Source of the DNA: Halobacillus amylolyticus | Lineage (GTDB): Bacteria > Bacillota > Bacilli > Bacillales > Halobacillaceae | DNA: 64,000 nucleotides | Direction of reading: 5' to 3' | Assembly: GCF_022921115.1 (NCBI RefSeq) | Contig: NZ_CP095075.1 | Coordinates: forward strand, 3,918,001 to 3,982,000 | In this document: positions 42,611-50,886 of the stretch, piece after piece | Layout: every line of letters starts with the position of its first letter | How positions within the stretch are numbered: the first letter of the stretch is position 1 | Notes under the pieces: generated by a model | Databases searched by the model: none | Told to the model about the DNA's origin: nothing | The model's input: the letters and a program-made list of their open reading frames with translations, nothing else | Position numbers and translations under genes: made by a program

Positions 42611-44392
42611 ATGAGTGAAACGAAGGAAATAATCAAAGGCGGCGGTTTTCTAGTAGAGGATTTATCAGCGGATGATGTAATTACACCTGAGGATTTTACT
42701 GATGAGCATCATATGATTGCGAAGACGACAGAGGATTTCGTTTTAGGTGAAGTAGTTCCAAAGATTGAAAAGCTAGAAAATCAAGAGTTTGAACACTCTG
42801 TAGCATTGCTGAAAAAAGCTGGTGAGCTTGGCTTACTAGGTGCTGATGTGCCAGAAGAATATGGCGGCCTGCAATTAGATAAGATCAGTTCCTCTCTCAT
42901 TACAGAAAAAATCTCTAGGGTTGGCGGCTTTTCTGTCACACATGGAGCTCATGTTGGAATTGGTTCACTTCCTATCGTGTTTTTCGGGAACGAAGACCAG
43001 AAACAAAAGTATTTGCCCCAATTAGCTACAGGAGAGAAATTGGCTGCCTATGCTCTTACTGAACCTGGATCAGGATCTGATGCCTTAGGTGCGAAGACAA
43101 AAGCAACGCTTAATGAAGCGGGTACACATTATGTCTTAAATGGTGAGAAACAGTGGATTACGAATTCTGCCTTTGCTGATGTGTTCGTTGTTTACGCAAA
43201 AGTTGATGGAGAAAAGTTTACCGCATTTATAGTTGAACGTGATTATAAAGGGGTTTCTACAGGACCTGAAGAGAAGAAGATGGGGATCAAGAGTTCCTCA
43301 ACACGTACATTAGTGCTTGAAGATGTCGAAGTTCCTGTTGAGAATGTACTTGGTGAAATCGGAAAAGGACATGTGATCGCATTTAATATTCTTAACGTGG
43401 GTCGCTATAAGCTGGCTATAGGCGGTGTTGGCGGAGCGAAAAAAGCCATCGAAGTAGCCGTGAAATACGCTAGCGAACGAAAACAGTTTAAAACACCGAT
43501 CTCAAGTTTTCCGTTAATTCAAGAAAAGCTGGCATCTGTAGCGGTGAACACCTATGCTAACGAAAGTTCCGTCTACCGTACGGTCGGGTTGTTTGAACAA
43601 AGCATGGGTAAATTAACTAAGGAAGAATTAAAAGATGGGGCCGCAGTGGCAAAGGTGATTGCAGAATATGCTATTGAATGTTCCTTAAATAAGGTGTTTG
43701 CTACTGAATTGTTGGATTTTGCTGCTGATGAAGCCGTTCAAATTCACGGCGGATATGGGTTTATGCAAGAGTACGAAGTTGAGCGCATGTATCGCGATTC
43801 ACGGATTAATCGTATTTTTGAAGGGACAAATGAAATTAACCGAATGATTGTTCCAGGCACATTGCTTAAGAAAGCCATGAAAGGTGAACTGCCGCTGTTA
43901 CAAAAAGCCCAGGCGCTACAAGAGGAAATCATGACAATGATGCCTGAGGAGCCAGGCGATGAAGCCCTTGAAAAAGAAAGGTATATCCTGAAAAATGCCA
44001 AGAAAATTGCCTTGTTAGCAGCTGGACTTGCCGCACAGAAATACGGTGAAAAACTAGAGAATGAACAAGAAATACTCGTGAATATCGCGGACATTACCGG
44101 CGAGATTTATAACATCGAATCTGCCATCTTACGGACAGAGAAAGCCATTCAAAAACAGGGAGAAGATAAAAACAAACAAAAGCTTCTTTACACACAAGTT
44201 TATGTACAGGAGGCCTTCAACCGAATTGAAGGCCACGCGAAAGAAACATTAATTGCTGCCGAGTCTGGTGATTCGTTACGCATGATGCTTGGTGCTTTAC
44301 GTAAACTAACACGCCATACACCTACGAATGTGATTGCTAAAAAGCGTGAAATTGCTAGTTCATTAATTAAAGAACAAAAGTATGTGGTTTAA
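42611..44392 (+). CDS. fadE: Acyl-CoA dehydrogenase
   Basis: FAD enzyme, 593 residues, first step of fatty-acid beta-oxidation. Marks: AYALTEPGSGSDALGAKTKA, QWITNSAFADVFVVYAK, SERKQFKTPISSFPLIQEKLA, QIHGGYGFMQEYEVERMYRD in part and the catalytic Glu in IFEGTNEINRM. It has the extra C-terminal helical region (about 150 residues) found in the longer FadE type. AGAGGGGGAAC precedes the ATG. Electrons should pass to ETF, which is not encoded here. Confidence 0.95.
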   Translation: MSETKEIIKGGGFLVEDLSADDVITPEDFTDEHHMIAKTTEDFVLGEVVPKIEKLENQEFEHSVALLKKAGELGLLGADVPEEYGGLQLDKISSSLITEKISRVGGFSVTHGAHVGIGSLPIVFFGNEDQKQKYLPQLATGEKLAAYALTEPGSGSDALGAKTKATLNEAGTHYVLNGEKQWITNSAFADVFVVYAKVDGEKFTAFIVERDYKGVSTGPEEKKMGIKSSSTRTLVLEDVEVPVENVLGEIGKGHVIAFNILNVGRYKLAIGGVGGAKKAIEVAVKYASERKQFKTPISSFPLIQEKLASVAVNTYANESSVYRTVGLFEQSMGKLTKEELKDGAAVAKVIAEYAIECSLNKVFATELLDFAADEAVQIHGGYGFMQEYEVERMYRDSRINRIFEGTNEINRMIVPGTLLKKAMKGELPLLQKAQALQEEIMTMMPEEPGDEALEKERYILKNAKKIALLAAGLAAQKYGEKLENEQEILVNIADITGEIYNIESAILRTEKAIQKQGEDKNKQKLLYTQVYVQEAFNRIEGHAKETLIAAESGDSLRMMLGALRKLTRHTPTNVIAKKREIASSLIKEQKYVV

Positions 44393-44400
44393 ATAACGGA

Positions 44401-44443
44401 AAGCCCTGGCTGTGAAGTTACTCATAGTCAGGGTTTTACTTTT
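44401..44443 (+). terminator. Terminator after fadNAE
   Basis: AAGCCCTG-CT-TGA pairs with TCA-AG-CAGGGTTTT, with a few mismatches, then TTTT and further T. Confidence 0.7.
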
Positions 44444-44454
44444 CTGCTGTTCTT

Positions 44455-44640
44455 GTGTCAAGCTGCGGCGCCCAGACACGCAAGACTAGCAGTTCGCCTT
44501 CATGAAGAAAAACCACTTCACTGCGCCGCTCCGCTTATACTTGGCCCCACACGACGTGGGGTCGTTCGGCGTTGAAACAGGACGTTTCGGTTTTAGCCGA
44601 ACTTCCCCTACCCGGGCACCTGCGCTTTTGTTGAAAGGAA
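44455..44640. repeat. GC-rich intergenic element, non-coding
   Basis: This stretch is much richer in G and C than its surroundings. It holds small hairpins such as CCCCAC/GTGGGG (near 44553-44569) and TTCGG/CCGAA (near 44588-44603). A 62-codon open frame crosses it, with GVETGRFGFSRTSPTRAPA in the product, but there is no ribosome site. From memory, such sequences recur between genes in bacilli and have been mis-annotated as small proteins. It is most likely a dispersed non-coding repeat; only one copy lies in this window. Confidence 0.5.
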
Positions 44641-44725
44641 TTACTGTCATTATGAACTATCAAATGATATTTTTAGTGTTAGTGTGGTAGAATAAGAATC
44701 AACCATGAGTGAAGGAGGATAAATA

Positions 44726-45085
44726 ATGTCATTAACCTTCTATTGGTATCCTAATTGTGGAACATGCAAGAAAGCTAAAAAATGGTTGGACGATCAAGGG
44801 TTAAATTATGAAACAGTACATATCGTTGATCAAACACCAAGTGAAGACGAGCTTCAAGAACTTATTAATCATAGTGAAATCCCAGCCCGTAAGTTTTTTA
44901 ATACAAGCGGGAAGAAGTATCGCGAACATAATATGAAAGATAAGTTAAAGAATGCATCAGAAAAAGAAATGATTCAGTATCTTGCTTCTGATGGTATGTT
45001 AATTAAACGGCCGATTGTAACAGACGGAAAGAAAGTGACCATTGGATTTAAAGAAGAGCAGTTCACTGCCACATGGGTCCAGTGA
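44726..45085 (+). CDS. yusI: ArsC/Spx/MgsR-like protein (YusI)
   Basis: A 119-residue thioredoxin-fold protein. It has the CxxC of the family in YPNCGTCKKAKKWL (residues 11-14), then EIPARKFFNTSGKKYRE and the late ASDGMLIKRPIV where arsenate reductase-like proteins keep the active Arg. B. subtilis places YusI here, beside fadE and gcvH. Its role is not established; it is not a normal arsenate reductase since it lacks ars neighbours. GAAGGAGG precedes the ATG. Confidence 0.85.
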   Translation: MSLTFYWYPNCGTCKKAKKWLDDQGLNYETVHIVDQTPSEDELQELINHSEIPARKFFNTSGKKYREHNMKDKLKNASEKEMIQYLASDGMLIKRPIVTDGKKVTIGFKEEQFTATWVQ

Positions 45086-45163
45086 GCAGAAGGCTGGAAA
45101 TAAAAGCACAAAGCTTTTATGTTTATAATTATTATTTATTATTTTTAATTTGGAGGGATAGGT

Positions 45164-45547
45164 ATGAGTTTACCTAAAGATTTACGTTATTCTGAAGAGC
45201 ATGAATGGGTGAAAGAGGAAGACAGCAAAGTTCGTATTGGAATTACCGACTTCGCACAATCTGAACTTGGGGATATTGTCTTCGTAGAACTTCCAGAAGT
45301 AGGCGACGATATTGAAGCAGATGAGCCATTCGGCAGTGTTGAATCTGTTAAGACAGTGTCAGAGTTATATGCGCCGCTAAGTGGAAAAGTGGTAGAAATT
45401 AATGAGGAGCTTGAAGACAGTCCGGAATTCGTTAACGAATCCCCATATGATAAAGCGTGGATGATCGTTGTTGAACCAAATGATTCATCTGAAATGGACG
45501 AGCTAATGTCTCCTGAACAGTATGAAGAAATGATTAACGAAGACTAG
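45164..45547 (+). CDS. gcvH: Glycine cleavage system H protein
   Basis: Lipoyl carrier, 127 residues, moves the aminomethyl group between the P, T and L proteins; in bacilli it is also the entry point for lipoate made in the cell. The lipoyl lysine is in [20 protein letters not shown] near the start and the acidic C-terminus are typical. GGAGGGAT lies upstream of the ATG. No glycine riboswitch or gcvT/gcvP is nearby, as in B. subtilis, where gcvH stands apart in this same neighbourhood. Confidence 0.95.
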   Translation: MSLPKDLRYSEEHEWVKEEDSKVRIGITDFAQSELGDIVFVELPEVGDDIEADEPFGSVESVKTVSELYAPLSGKVVEINEELEDSPEFVNESPYDKAWMIVVEPNDSSEMDELMSPEQYEEMINED

Positions 45548-45629
45548 GAGAACATTTTCTTAGAAGAAGGTACAGGCAAGGTTACCTGTGGTCTTTGCCT
45601 GCATGATCATAGACTGATATTAATCATGT

Positions 45630-45662
45630 GCAGACCATGCTAACACAGCATGGTCTGCTTCT
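45630..45662 (+). terminator. Terminator after gcvH
   Basis: A perfect 12-base stem GCAGACCATGCT with AGCATGGTCTGC closes on a short loop; the T tail is short. Confidence 0.65.
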
Positions 45663-45680
45663 GTATAGTGGGTGATAGGG

Positions 45681-46028
45681 TTGAATGAAGAAAGAATTGT
45701 GATCGTTGAAGGGATTACTGATAAAAAGAAGCTGAACAAAGTCTTGAAAGACCCTGTTGAGATTATATGTACACACGGGACGTTAGGTGTTGAGCGAATG
45801 GAGGAGTTAATCCTCGATAACAACCTTGATCATCGTCCTGTATTTATCTTGGTTGACGAAGACGATTCTGGCTATAAACTTCGAAAGCAGCTAACAGAGG
45901 AACTCCCTCATGCGCTCCATATTTATATTGATAAAGCTTTTAGAGAAGTTGCAGCCACACCAGAGCCCGAATTGGCTCGTGCTCTGCTTAGCCGGCATTT
46001 TAACGTTAAGCCGATTTACTTAATTTAG
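45681..46028 (+). CDS. yusF: Toprim-domain protein (YusF)
   Basis: A 115-residue stand-alone toprim domain related to ribonuclease M5. It has the catalytic Glu in VIVEGITDKKKL near the start and the DxD motif in FILVDEDDSGYKLR. Metal-dependent cleavage or binding of nucleic acid is family inference. TTG at 45681 gives the best fit to the family and has GGTGA upstream; an in-frame GTG at 45672 is possible. It starts a run of three small genes like yusF-yusE-yusD. Confidence 0.83.
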   Translation: MNEERIVIVEGITDKKKLNKVLKDPVEIICTHGTLGVERMEELILDNNLDHRPVFILVDEDDSGYKLRKQLTEELPHALHIYIDKAFREVAATPEPELARALLSRHFNVKPIYLI

Positions 46029-46038
46029 GAGGGGCAAC

Positions 46039-46353
46039 TTGCTTTCTTTAGAACGATTAAATGTAGCTAAACAACTCTGCGAGCAAAAGCAAGCACTTAC
46101 ATTTATTCACAGCCCTTTTTGTGGAACCTGTCACGTTGCCAGGAAAATGTTAGACACAATTGAAGACTTGTACCAGACAGAGCTTTTTTATGAATTAAAC
46201 GCCTCTTTGAATCCAGACCTGATGCAGGACTATAAGATCGAAAGTGTTCCTTGTCTGCTAATAATGAAGAGCGGGTATGTGATAGAAAAAGTGTATGCCT
46301 TTCACTCTGTGCCAAATATGCTTGACAAAGTATCAGAATATGTAGAAAGATAG
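46039..46353 (+). CDS. yusE: Thioredoxin-like protein (YusE)
   Basis: A 104-residue thioredoxin fold. The active pair is in IHSPFCGTCHVARKML, and the cis-proline loop is ESVPCLLIMKSG, with an extra cysteine in it. TTG start behind AGGAGGGG. It follows the toprim gene by 10 bases. Substrates are unknown; general cytosolic thiol-disulfide exchange is likely. Confidence 0.85.
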   Translation: MLSLERLNVAKQLCEQKQALTFIHSPFCGTCHVARKMLDTIEDLYQTELFYELNASLNPDLMQDYKIESVPCLLIMKSGYVIEKVYAFHSVPNMLDKVSEYVER

Positions 46354-46455
46354 CCTTATTTCCCGGGAAATGAAGAACGATTCTATGCAATCAGGGAAGG
46401 TTTCTGCCCCCTTTACCTCGAAAACTTTAAATAAAGTTACTAAGGGGGGCTTGTT

Positions 46456-46779
46456 TTGGTTGAAATGATAGAGGAATGGATCAAACGGGTGAATAACAGA
46501 AAAGACTTACTCCCAAAATGGAAGAAGAGACAAGTGTTTTTAAAGATTCAAGATCATCGGTCTGAGTTTATTAATGTATCTATTACAAGAGAGGGGATGA
46601 AACTTGTGCATGAAAACACCGTCAGTAGCGCACTTACGATTTCGTCCTCTAATAAAGTTTTCCAACAGCTTTTTGGTGGTAATTTGAAATTAACTTCACT
46701 ACCACGTTCCATCGTTAGACTTGAAGGCGAATATAGGGATATCCTTTTAGTTGAATCACTACTGGTGCTTTCTCATTAA
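46456..46779 (+). CDS. yusD: SCP2-like small protein (YusD)
   Basis: A 107-residue protein beginning MVEMIEEWIKRVNNRKDLLP, with beta strands such as FINVSITREGMKLVHE and VRLEGEYRDILLVES. It resembles YusD, a protein with an SCP2 sterol-carrier-like fold; I am moderately sure from position and pattern. TTG start with AAGGGGGG 6 bases upstream. Its end overlaps the minus-strand thioredoxin-like gene by four bases. Function unknown. Confidence 0.7.
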   Translation: MVEMIEEWIKRVNNRKDLLPKWKKRQVFLKIQDHRSEFINVSITREGMKLVHENTVSSALTISSSNKVFQQLFGGNLKLTSLPRSIVRLEGEYRDILLVESLLVLSH

Positions 46780-47192
46780 ATTAAAGTACCAATCGCCTCT
46801 ACAATAGTTAATAAAGATGCTTTATCACCAAACTGATGTGTGATGTAACCATCTTTATTAATTATGATCGTGGTTGGTACTCCTGCACAATTGTACGCAT
46901 CGTACACTTTACGATGATTGTCTACTAGGGTTGGCTGGGCGAGGAACTTTTCAGCGAAAATTTCACCATCTTCAATATTTCTCTCACGTCCCTGTACATT
47001 AATTGTTACCATTTGTACTTTTTCATGATTTATTGATTGAAAGAGCTGTTCTTTTCTTGGTAAATCGACCCCACAGTCTGGACACCAAGAGACCCAAAAT
47101 GTTAATACGATTACTTTGCCAAGGTCATTACTTAATTGGTACGTTTCATTAGAATCTATATATGGTAACTGAAAGTCTATAGCTTTTTTCAA
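46776..47192 (-). CDS. TlpA/ResA-like thiol-disulfide oxidoreductase
   Basis: A 138-residue AhpC/TSA-type redoxin. The active motif is WVSWCPDCGVDLPRKEQ (CPDC, not the common CEPC or CPPC) and the cis-proline loop is CAGVPTTIIINKDGY. There is no signal peptide or membrane anchor, so it appears cytosolic, unlike ResA. The longest frame starts with ATG at 47210 without a ribosome site; TTG at 47192 has GAGAGGTGA 7 bases upstream and is preferred. It converges with the yusD-like gene with a four-base overlap and is divergent from the SAM-riboswitch region. Confidence 0.8.
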   Translation of the reverse strand: MKKAIDFQLPYIDSNETYQLSNDLGKVIVLTFWVSWCPDCGVDLPRKEQLFQSINHEKVQMVTINVQGRERNIEDGEIFAEKFLAQPTLVDNHRKVYDAYNCAGVPTTIIINKDGYITHQFGDKASLLTIVEAIGTLI

Positions 47193-47215
47193 TTTTTGTT
47201 CACCTCTCATTTTAA

Positions 47216-47244
47216 TTGACTTAAATGCATGACCATGCTAACAT
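47216..47244 (+). promoter_or_regulatory. Promoter of the first SAM riboswitch
   Basis: TTGACT and TAACAT are 17 bases apart, ending about 28 bases before the riboswitch. Confidence 0.5.
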
Positions 47245-47272
47245 ATTTTTTAAGCGAATAGCGACATCTATA

Positions 47273-47425
47273 CTTATCCAGAGTGGCTAAGGGACTGGCC
47301 CTATGATGCCCGGCAACCGGTTTGAATGAACACGGTGCTAACTCCAGCAAAGCATCTCGCTTTGAAAGATGAGAAGAGAATCAATGAGGACATCTCTTCT
47401 TATGACGAAGAGATTTTTTTGTGTT
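47273..47425 (+). ncRNA. SAM-I (S-box) riboswitch 1 with terminator
   Basis: The aptamer has the hallmark order CTTATCCAGAG, GGGACTGGCCC, ATGATGCCCGGCAACC, a GGTGC-CC block and the 3' P1 strand GATGAG. An antiterminator (AGAAGAGA with TCTCTTCT) overlaps a terminator stem ATCTCTTC/GAAGAGAT followed by seven T at 47414-47421. With SAM bound, transcription should end here. No gene lies between it and the next promoter, so it is either a tandem regulator or a free-standing RNA. Confidence 0.93.
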
Positions 47426-47431
47426 TTTTTG

Positions 47432-47460
47432 TTGACAGTGGATATACAGGGTGCTAGAAT
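47432..47460 (+). promoter_or_regulatory. Promoter of the second SAM riboswitch and metNPQ
   Basis: TTGACA and TAGAAT are 17 bases apart, right after the terminator of riboswitch 1. It could drive metNPQ independently of the first leader. Confidence 0.8.
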
Positions 47461-47511
47461 CCTGTTTGTGATGCTTAGTCAACCTAAAGCAGTAATGCAT
47501 TAAAATATATA

Positions 47512-47684
47512 TCTCTTATCCAGAGAGGTGGAGGGACTGGCCCGTTGATGCCCGGCAACCGTCAAGTTTTTGTTAACTTGAAAAGGTGCCAATTCCTGCA
47601 AAGTTAACAACTTTGGCAGATAAGAGAACAGACCACCAGGACGTGTAAACGCCTTTCTGTTCTCTTGCAGAAAGGCGTTTTTTG
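47512..47684 (+). ncRNA. SAM-I (S-box) riboswitch 2 with terminator, metN leader
   Basis: P1 is TCTCTTATC with GATAAGAGA. GGGACTGGCCC, GTTGATGCCCGGCAACC, and AAGGTGCCAATTCCTGCA follow in the conserved order. The terminator is AACGCCTTTCTG/CAGAAAGGCGTT with T6 at 47649-47684, and CTGTTCTCTT can instead pair with AAGAGAACAG as antiterminator. SAM should switch off metNPQ. Confidence 0.96.
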
Positions 47685-47702
47685 TATAGAGGAGGAACAA
47701 TT

Positions 47703-48728
47703 TTGATTTCGATAAAGGATTTGTCTAAGGTCTTTCATACGAAAGATCAAGACGTTCGTGCAGTAGATAAAATGGATCTTTCCATTGAAAAAGGGGAGAT
47801 TTTTGGGGTCATTGGGTATAGTGGCGCAGGTAAAAGTACGTTTATCAGGCTTTTGAATCGTCTTGAAGAGCCGAGCGATGGAAATGTCACTATTGATAAT
47901 CAAGATGTGACGAAATTGAACAAGAATAAGCTTCGTTTAGCTAGGCAAGAGATGGGCATGATTTTTCAACACTTTAACCTACTATGGTCAAGAACGGTTT
48001 TCGATAACATTGCCTTTCCATTAGAAATAGCAGGAATGAAAAAAGAGGACCGTAAAAATCGGGTCAACGAATTGATTGATCTTGTCGGGTTATCTGGAAG
48101 AGGAGGCTCTTATCCATCCCAGCTAAGTGGTGGCCAAAAGCAACGTGTAGGGATTGCTCGTGCTTTAGCTAACAATCCGAAAGTGCTGCTGTGTGATGAG
48201 GCTACTTCAGCTCTAGATCCGGAAACAACGGATTCTATTTTAGATTTGCTAGTGGATATTAATAATAAATTAGGGCTAACAATTGTACTGATCACTCATG
48301 AAATGCACGTAATTCGCAAAATATGTCATCGTGTTGCTGTAATGGAACAAGGGCAAGTCGTCGAGTCGGGCGATGTATTAGACGTATTTTTATATCCGAA
48401 ACAGCAAGTAACTAAACGTTTTGTTGATCAAGTAATGGGGGACCCTGATCGAAAACACTCACTCGAGCTTATTAATGAAACCTATAAAACAGGTGAGATT
48501 ATTAAACTTCATTTTGTTGGTGAAAGCACCAATCAGGCGCTGATTAGTGAATTGTCTAGAAAATTTGATGTGGATATTAATATCCTCCATGGAAAAATAA
48601 CCCAGACGCAAAAAGGAGCATATGGAACGCTGTTTGTCCAATTCAATGGAGACAAAGGAGAAATTGATCGGGCCATTGCTTATATTAAAACCACCTCAGT
48701 TCAACTGGAGGTGAGTCCGAATGTTTAA
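47703..48728 (+). CDS. metN: Methionine ABC transporter ATP-binding protein
   Basis: ATPase of the D/L-methionine importer, 341 residues. Walker A GYSGAGKSTFIR, signature LSGGQKQRVGIARAL, Walker B VLLCDEATSALD, H-loop LITHEMHV. The C-terminal NIL domain (about 260-341), where methionine binds to inhibit transport, is present (IIKLHFVGEST to VQLEVSPNV). TTG at 47703 is 8 bases after AGGAGG; a longer frame to 47682 lies in the riboswitch terminator. First gene of metN-metP-metQ. Confidence 0.95.
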   Translation: MISIKDLSKVFHTKDQDVRAVDKMDLSIEKGEIFGVIGYSGAGKSTFIRLLNRLEEPSDGNVTIDNQDVTKLNKNKLRLARQEMGMIFQHFNLLWSRTVFDNIAFPLEIAGMKKEDRKNRVNELIDLVGLSGRGGSYPSQLSGGQKQRVGIARALANNPKVLLCDEATSALDPETTDSILDLLVDINNKLGLTIVLITHEMHVIRKICHRVAVMEQGQVVESGDVLDVFLYPKQQVTKRFVDQVMGDPDRKHSLELINETYKTGEIIKLHFVGESTNQALISELSRKFDVDINILHGKITQTQKGAYGTLFVQFNGDKGEIDRAIAYIKTTSVQLEVSPNV

Positions 48729-49389
48729 TAACCTGTTTCCTAACGTGAAGATAGAGGATATGATCACGGCAACGAATGAAACGTTGTACATGACGATTAT
48801 TTCTGTTGCGGGAACTTTTATTCTCGGGCTAATTCTTGGTTTACTTTTATACTTGTCAGGTCCCGGGGGCATTTGGAAAAATAAAGCCCTAAATTGGGTC
48901 ACTGCAGCAGTAGTAAACGTTTTTAGGGCTATTCCGTTTATTATCTTAATCCTGCTATTATTTCCTTTTACTGACTTTCTTATGGGAACGATTCGCGGTC
49001 CAAAAGCGGCATTGCCTGCGCTGATTATAGGTGGTGCACCATTCTACGCGAGACTGGTGGAGATTGCATTGAAAGAAGTGGATAAAGGTGTACTTGAGGC
49101 TGCTAAATCGATGGGGGCTAAGTATTCCACGATTATCTTTAAAGTTCTGCTTCCAGAGTCGATGCCAGCACTTGTTTCAGGTATTACAGTTACAGCCATA
49201 GCTTTAATTGGTTATACAGCAGTGGCTGGCGTGATCGGAGCCGGTGGACTAGGCGACTTTGCTTATTTCTACGGTTTTCAGCGTAGTGACTTTGATGTGG
49301 TGTTATTCTGTACAATATTAATTGTAATCATTGTATTCATTTTCCAATTCATCGGCGATTTTATATCCCGTAAGTTGGATAAAAGATAG
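48721..49389 (+). CDS. metP: Methionine ABC transporter permease
   Basis: Membrane permease, 222 residues, with about five helices. The EAA loop that contacts MetN is seen in LEAAKSMGAKYSTIIFKVLLP. Helices include VAGTFILGLILGLLLYLSG-like and ALVSGITVTAIALIGYTAVAG stretches. It starts eight bases inside the end of metN, with CTGGAGGTGAG upstream, so the pair is coupled. Also called metI. Confidence 0.95.
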   Translation: MFNNLFPNVKIEDMITATNETLYMTIISVAGTFILGLILGLLLYLSGPGGIWKNKALNWVTAAVVNVFRAIPFIILILLLFPFTDFLMGTIRGPKAALPALIIGGAPFYARLVEIALKEVDKGVLEAAKSMGAKYSTIIFKVLLPESMPALVSGITVTAIALIGYTAVAGVIGAGGLGDFAYFYGFQRSDFDVVLFCTILIVIIVFIFQFIGDFISRKLDKR

Positions 49390-49417
49390 TTTTTAATTAG
49401 AAAAGGGGATGGAAAAG

Positions 49418-50275
49418 TTGAAAAAATTATGGACTAGTATTTTGGCGGTATTATTTATTTTAGTTCTAGCAGCATGTGGTTCTTCTGAAGAGGAGAATTC
49501 ATCTGGTGACAACAGCGAGGGTGGAGAAGGGCAAACAGAAATTACTGTAGGGGCCACAAGTGTGCCGCACTCTGAAATTCTGGAGCAGGCAAAGCCGATC
49601 CTTGAAGAAAAAGGAATCACTCTAAAGATTGAAGAATATCAAGACTATATTTTACCGAACAAGGATTTAGCAGCAGGGGTTCTTGATGCTAACTACTTCC
49701 AGCATATCCCTTACTTGAATGCCCAGGAAGAGCAACATGGATATGATTTTGCAAACCTTGGTGGCATTCATATTGAGCCTATGGGTATCTATTCCAAGAA
49801 TATTTCTAGTTTAGATGAGATTCAAGAAGGAACAACGGTCATTATGAGTCGGTCTGTTGCCGATCACGGTCGTATTCTTTCCTTACTTGAAAAAGAGGGA
49901 TTAATCAAGTTGGACGAAAGTGTCGATAAAGTAGAGGCGACTGTTGATGATATTGTAGAAAACCCTAAAAATTTGAAATTCGATACAGGAATAGATGCAG
50001 CTTTTCTTCCGGAAACGTATAAGCGTTCAGAAGATGCACTTGTAGCTATTAACACGAATTACGCTATTCAGGCGGGGTTAAACCCGACTGAGGATGCTCT
50101 TATATTGGAGGACTCTGAGTCTCCATATGTAAATGTAATTGCAGCAAAGAGTGAAGATAAAGATTCTAAAGCATTAAATACTCTAGTAGAAGTGCTCCAT
50201 TCTGAAGAAATTCAGACCTTTATTATGGAAGAATATGAAGGTGCAGTTGTTCCTGTAGACGGTTCTGCAGAATAA
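49418..50275 (+). CDS. metQ: Methionine-binding lipoprotein
   Basis: Substrate-binding lipoprotein, 285 residues, of the NlpA/MetQ family. The signal peptide ends in LAAC (LFILVLAACGSS) and is followed by a Ser/Glu-rich linker. The domain has TVGATSVPHSEILEQAKPIL, EFQDYILPN-like EYQDYILPNKDL, DANYFQHIPYL and the late YAIQAGLNPTEDALILE. TTG at 49418 is well spaced from AAGGGG; the ATG at 49409 overlaps it. Last gene of the operon, ended by a terminator. Confidence 0.94.
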   Translation: MKKLWTSILAVLFILVLAACGSSEEENSSGDNSEGGEGQTEITVGATSVPHSEILEQAKPILEEKGITLKIEEYQDYILPNKDLAAGVLDANYFQHIPYLNAQEEQHGYDFANLGGIHIEPMGIYSKNISSLDEIQEGTTVIMSRSVADHGRILSLLEKEGLIKLDESVDKVEATVDDIVENPKNLKFDTGIDAAFLPETYKRSEDALVAINTNYAIQAGLNPTEDALILEDSESPYVNVIAAKSEDKDSKALNTLVEVLHSEEIQTFIMEEYEGAVVPVDGSAE

Positions 50276-50286
50276 TGTAAGGAATA

Positions 50287-50330
50287 AAATGCGTGACCCC
50301 GTTTATACTATTCGGAGTCACGCATTTCAT
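50287..50330 (+). terminator. Terminator after metNPQ
   Basis: AAATGCGTGAC and GTCACGCATTT pair, with an inner CCG/CGG, followed by CATTT. Confidence 0.8.
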
Positions 50331-50347
50331 TTAGGGAGGCATTATTC

Positions 50348-50710
50348 ATGGAACAAGAAGTAAATTGGACAACAGCTTTTTTACAAGAGTATAAGCATGG
50401 AATAGGAATCTTTGCCGATAAAATGCCGGAAGTTGCTCATCATTTTAATGAGTTTTCGGAAAGCTGCTTTAAAGAAGGAGAACTTTCTAAAAAGCAAAAA
50501 CAGTTAATGGCTTTAGGGATAAGCATTGTTGCACAAGATGAATATTGCATGGTTTACCATACGAAGGGCTGTGTAGATCAGGGAGCAAGTGAACAGGAAG
50601 TTATGGAAGCATGTGGTGTAGCCGCAGCGTTTGGGGGCGGTGCTGCACTGAGTCAGGCAGTAACACTTGTACAAGATGCTTACACAGATTTATCAAAAAC
50701 CAAACACTAG
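50348..50710 (+). CDS. yurZ: Carboxymuconolactone decarboxylase-like protein (YurZ)
   Basis: A 120-residue AhpD-like fold protein. The helix with the redox or proton-relay pattern reads AQDEYCMVYHTKGCVDQGAS, holding one Cys, a His three residues on and a second Cys in HTKGC; it is not the exact CxxC of AhpD peroxidases. SKKQKQLMALGISIV and the Ala/Gly-rich VAAAFGGGAALSQAV are typical. GGGAGG precedes the ATG. It lies between metQ and suf genes, exactly where B. subtilis has YurZ. Function unknown. Confidence 0.83.
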   Translation: MEQEVNWTTAFLQEYKHGIGIFADKMPEVAHHFNEFSESCFKEGELSKKQKQLMALGISIVAQDEYCMVYHTKGCVDQGASEQEVMEACGVAAAFGGGAALSQAVTLVQDAYTDLSKTKH

Positions 50711-50886
50711 GAAATAGGTTGAAAATTGGAGAAAATCCAATGTATGATAAATATATAGTTGTATGAACTTGTATTTTTATTCAAAATCAGGATACAAACC
50801 AATTTTTAAGTTTATACCGACTTTGGCGAGGGTAGAGTACTGTGGTATGCTAAATTGTGTAAAAAATCTGAAAGGGTTGATTTATT

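Noticed and set aside
44502..44690. A 62-residue protein between fadE and yusI
   Set aside because: No ribosome site, odd composition, and the frame lies in a GC-rich element that looks non-coding.
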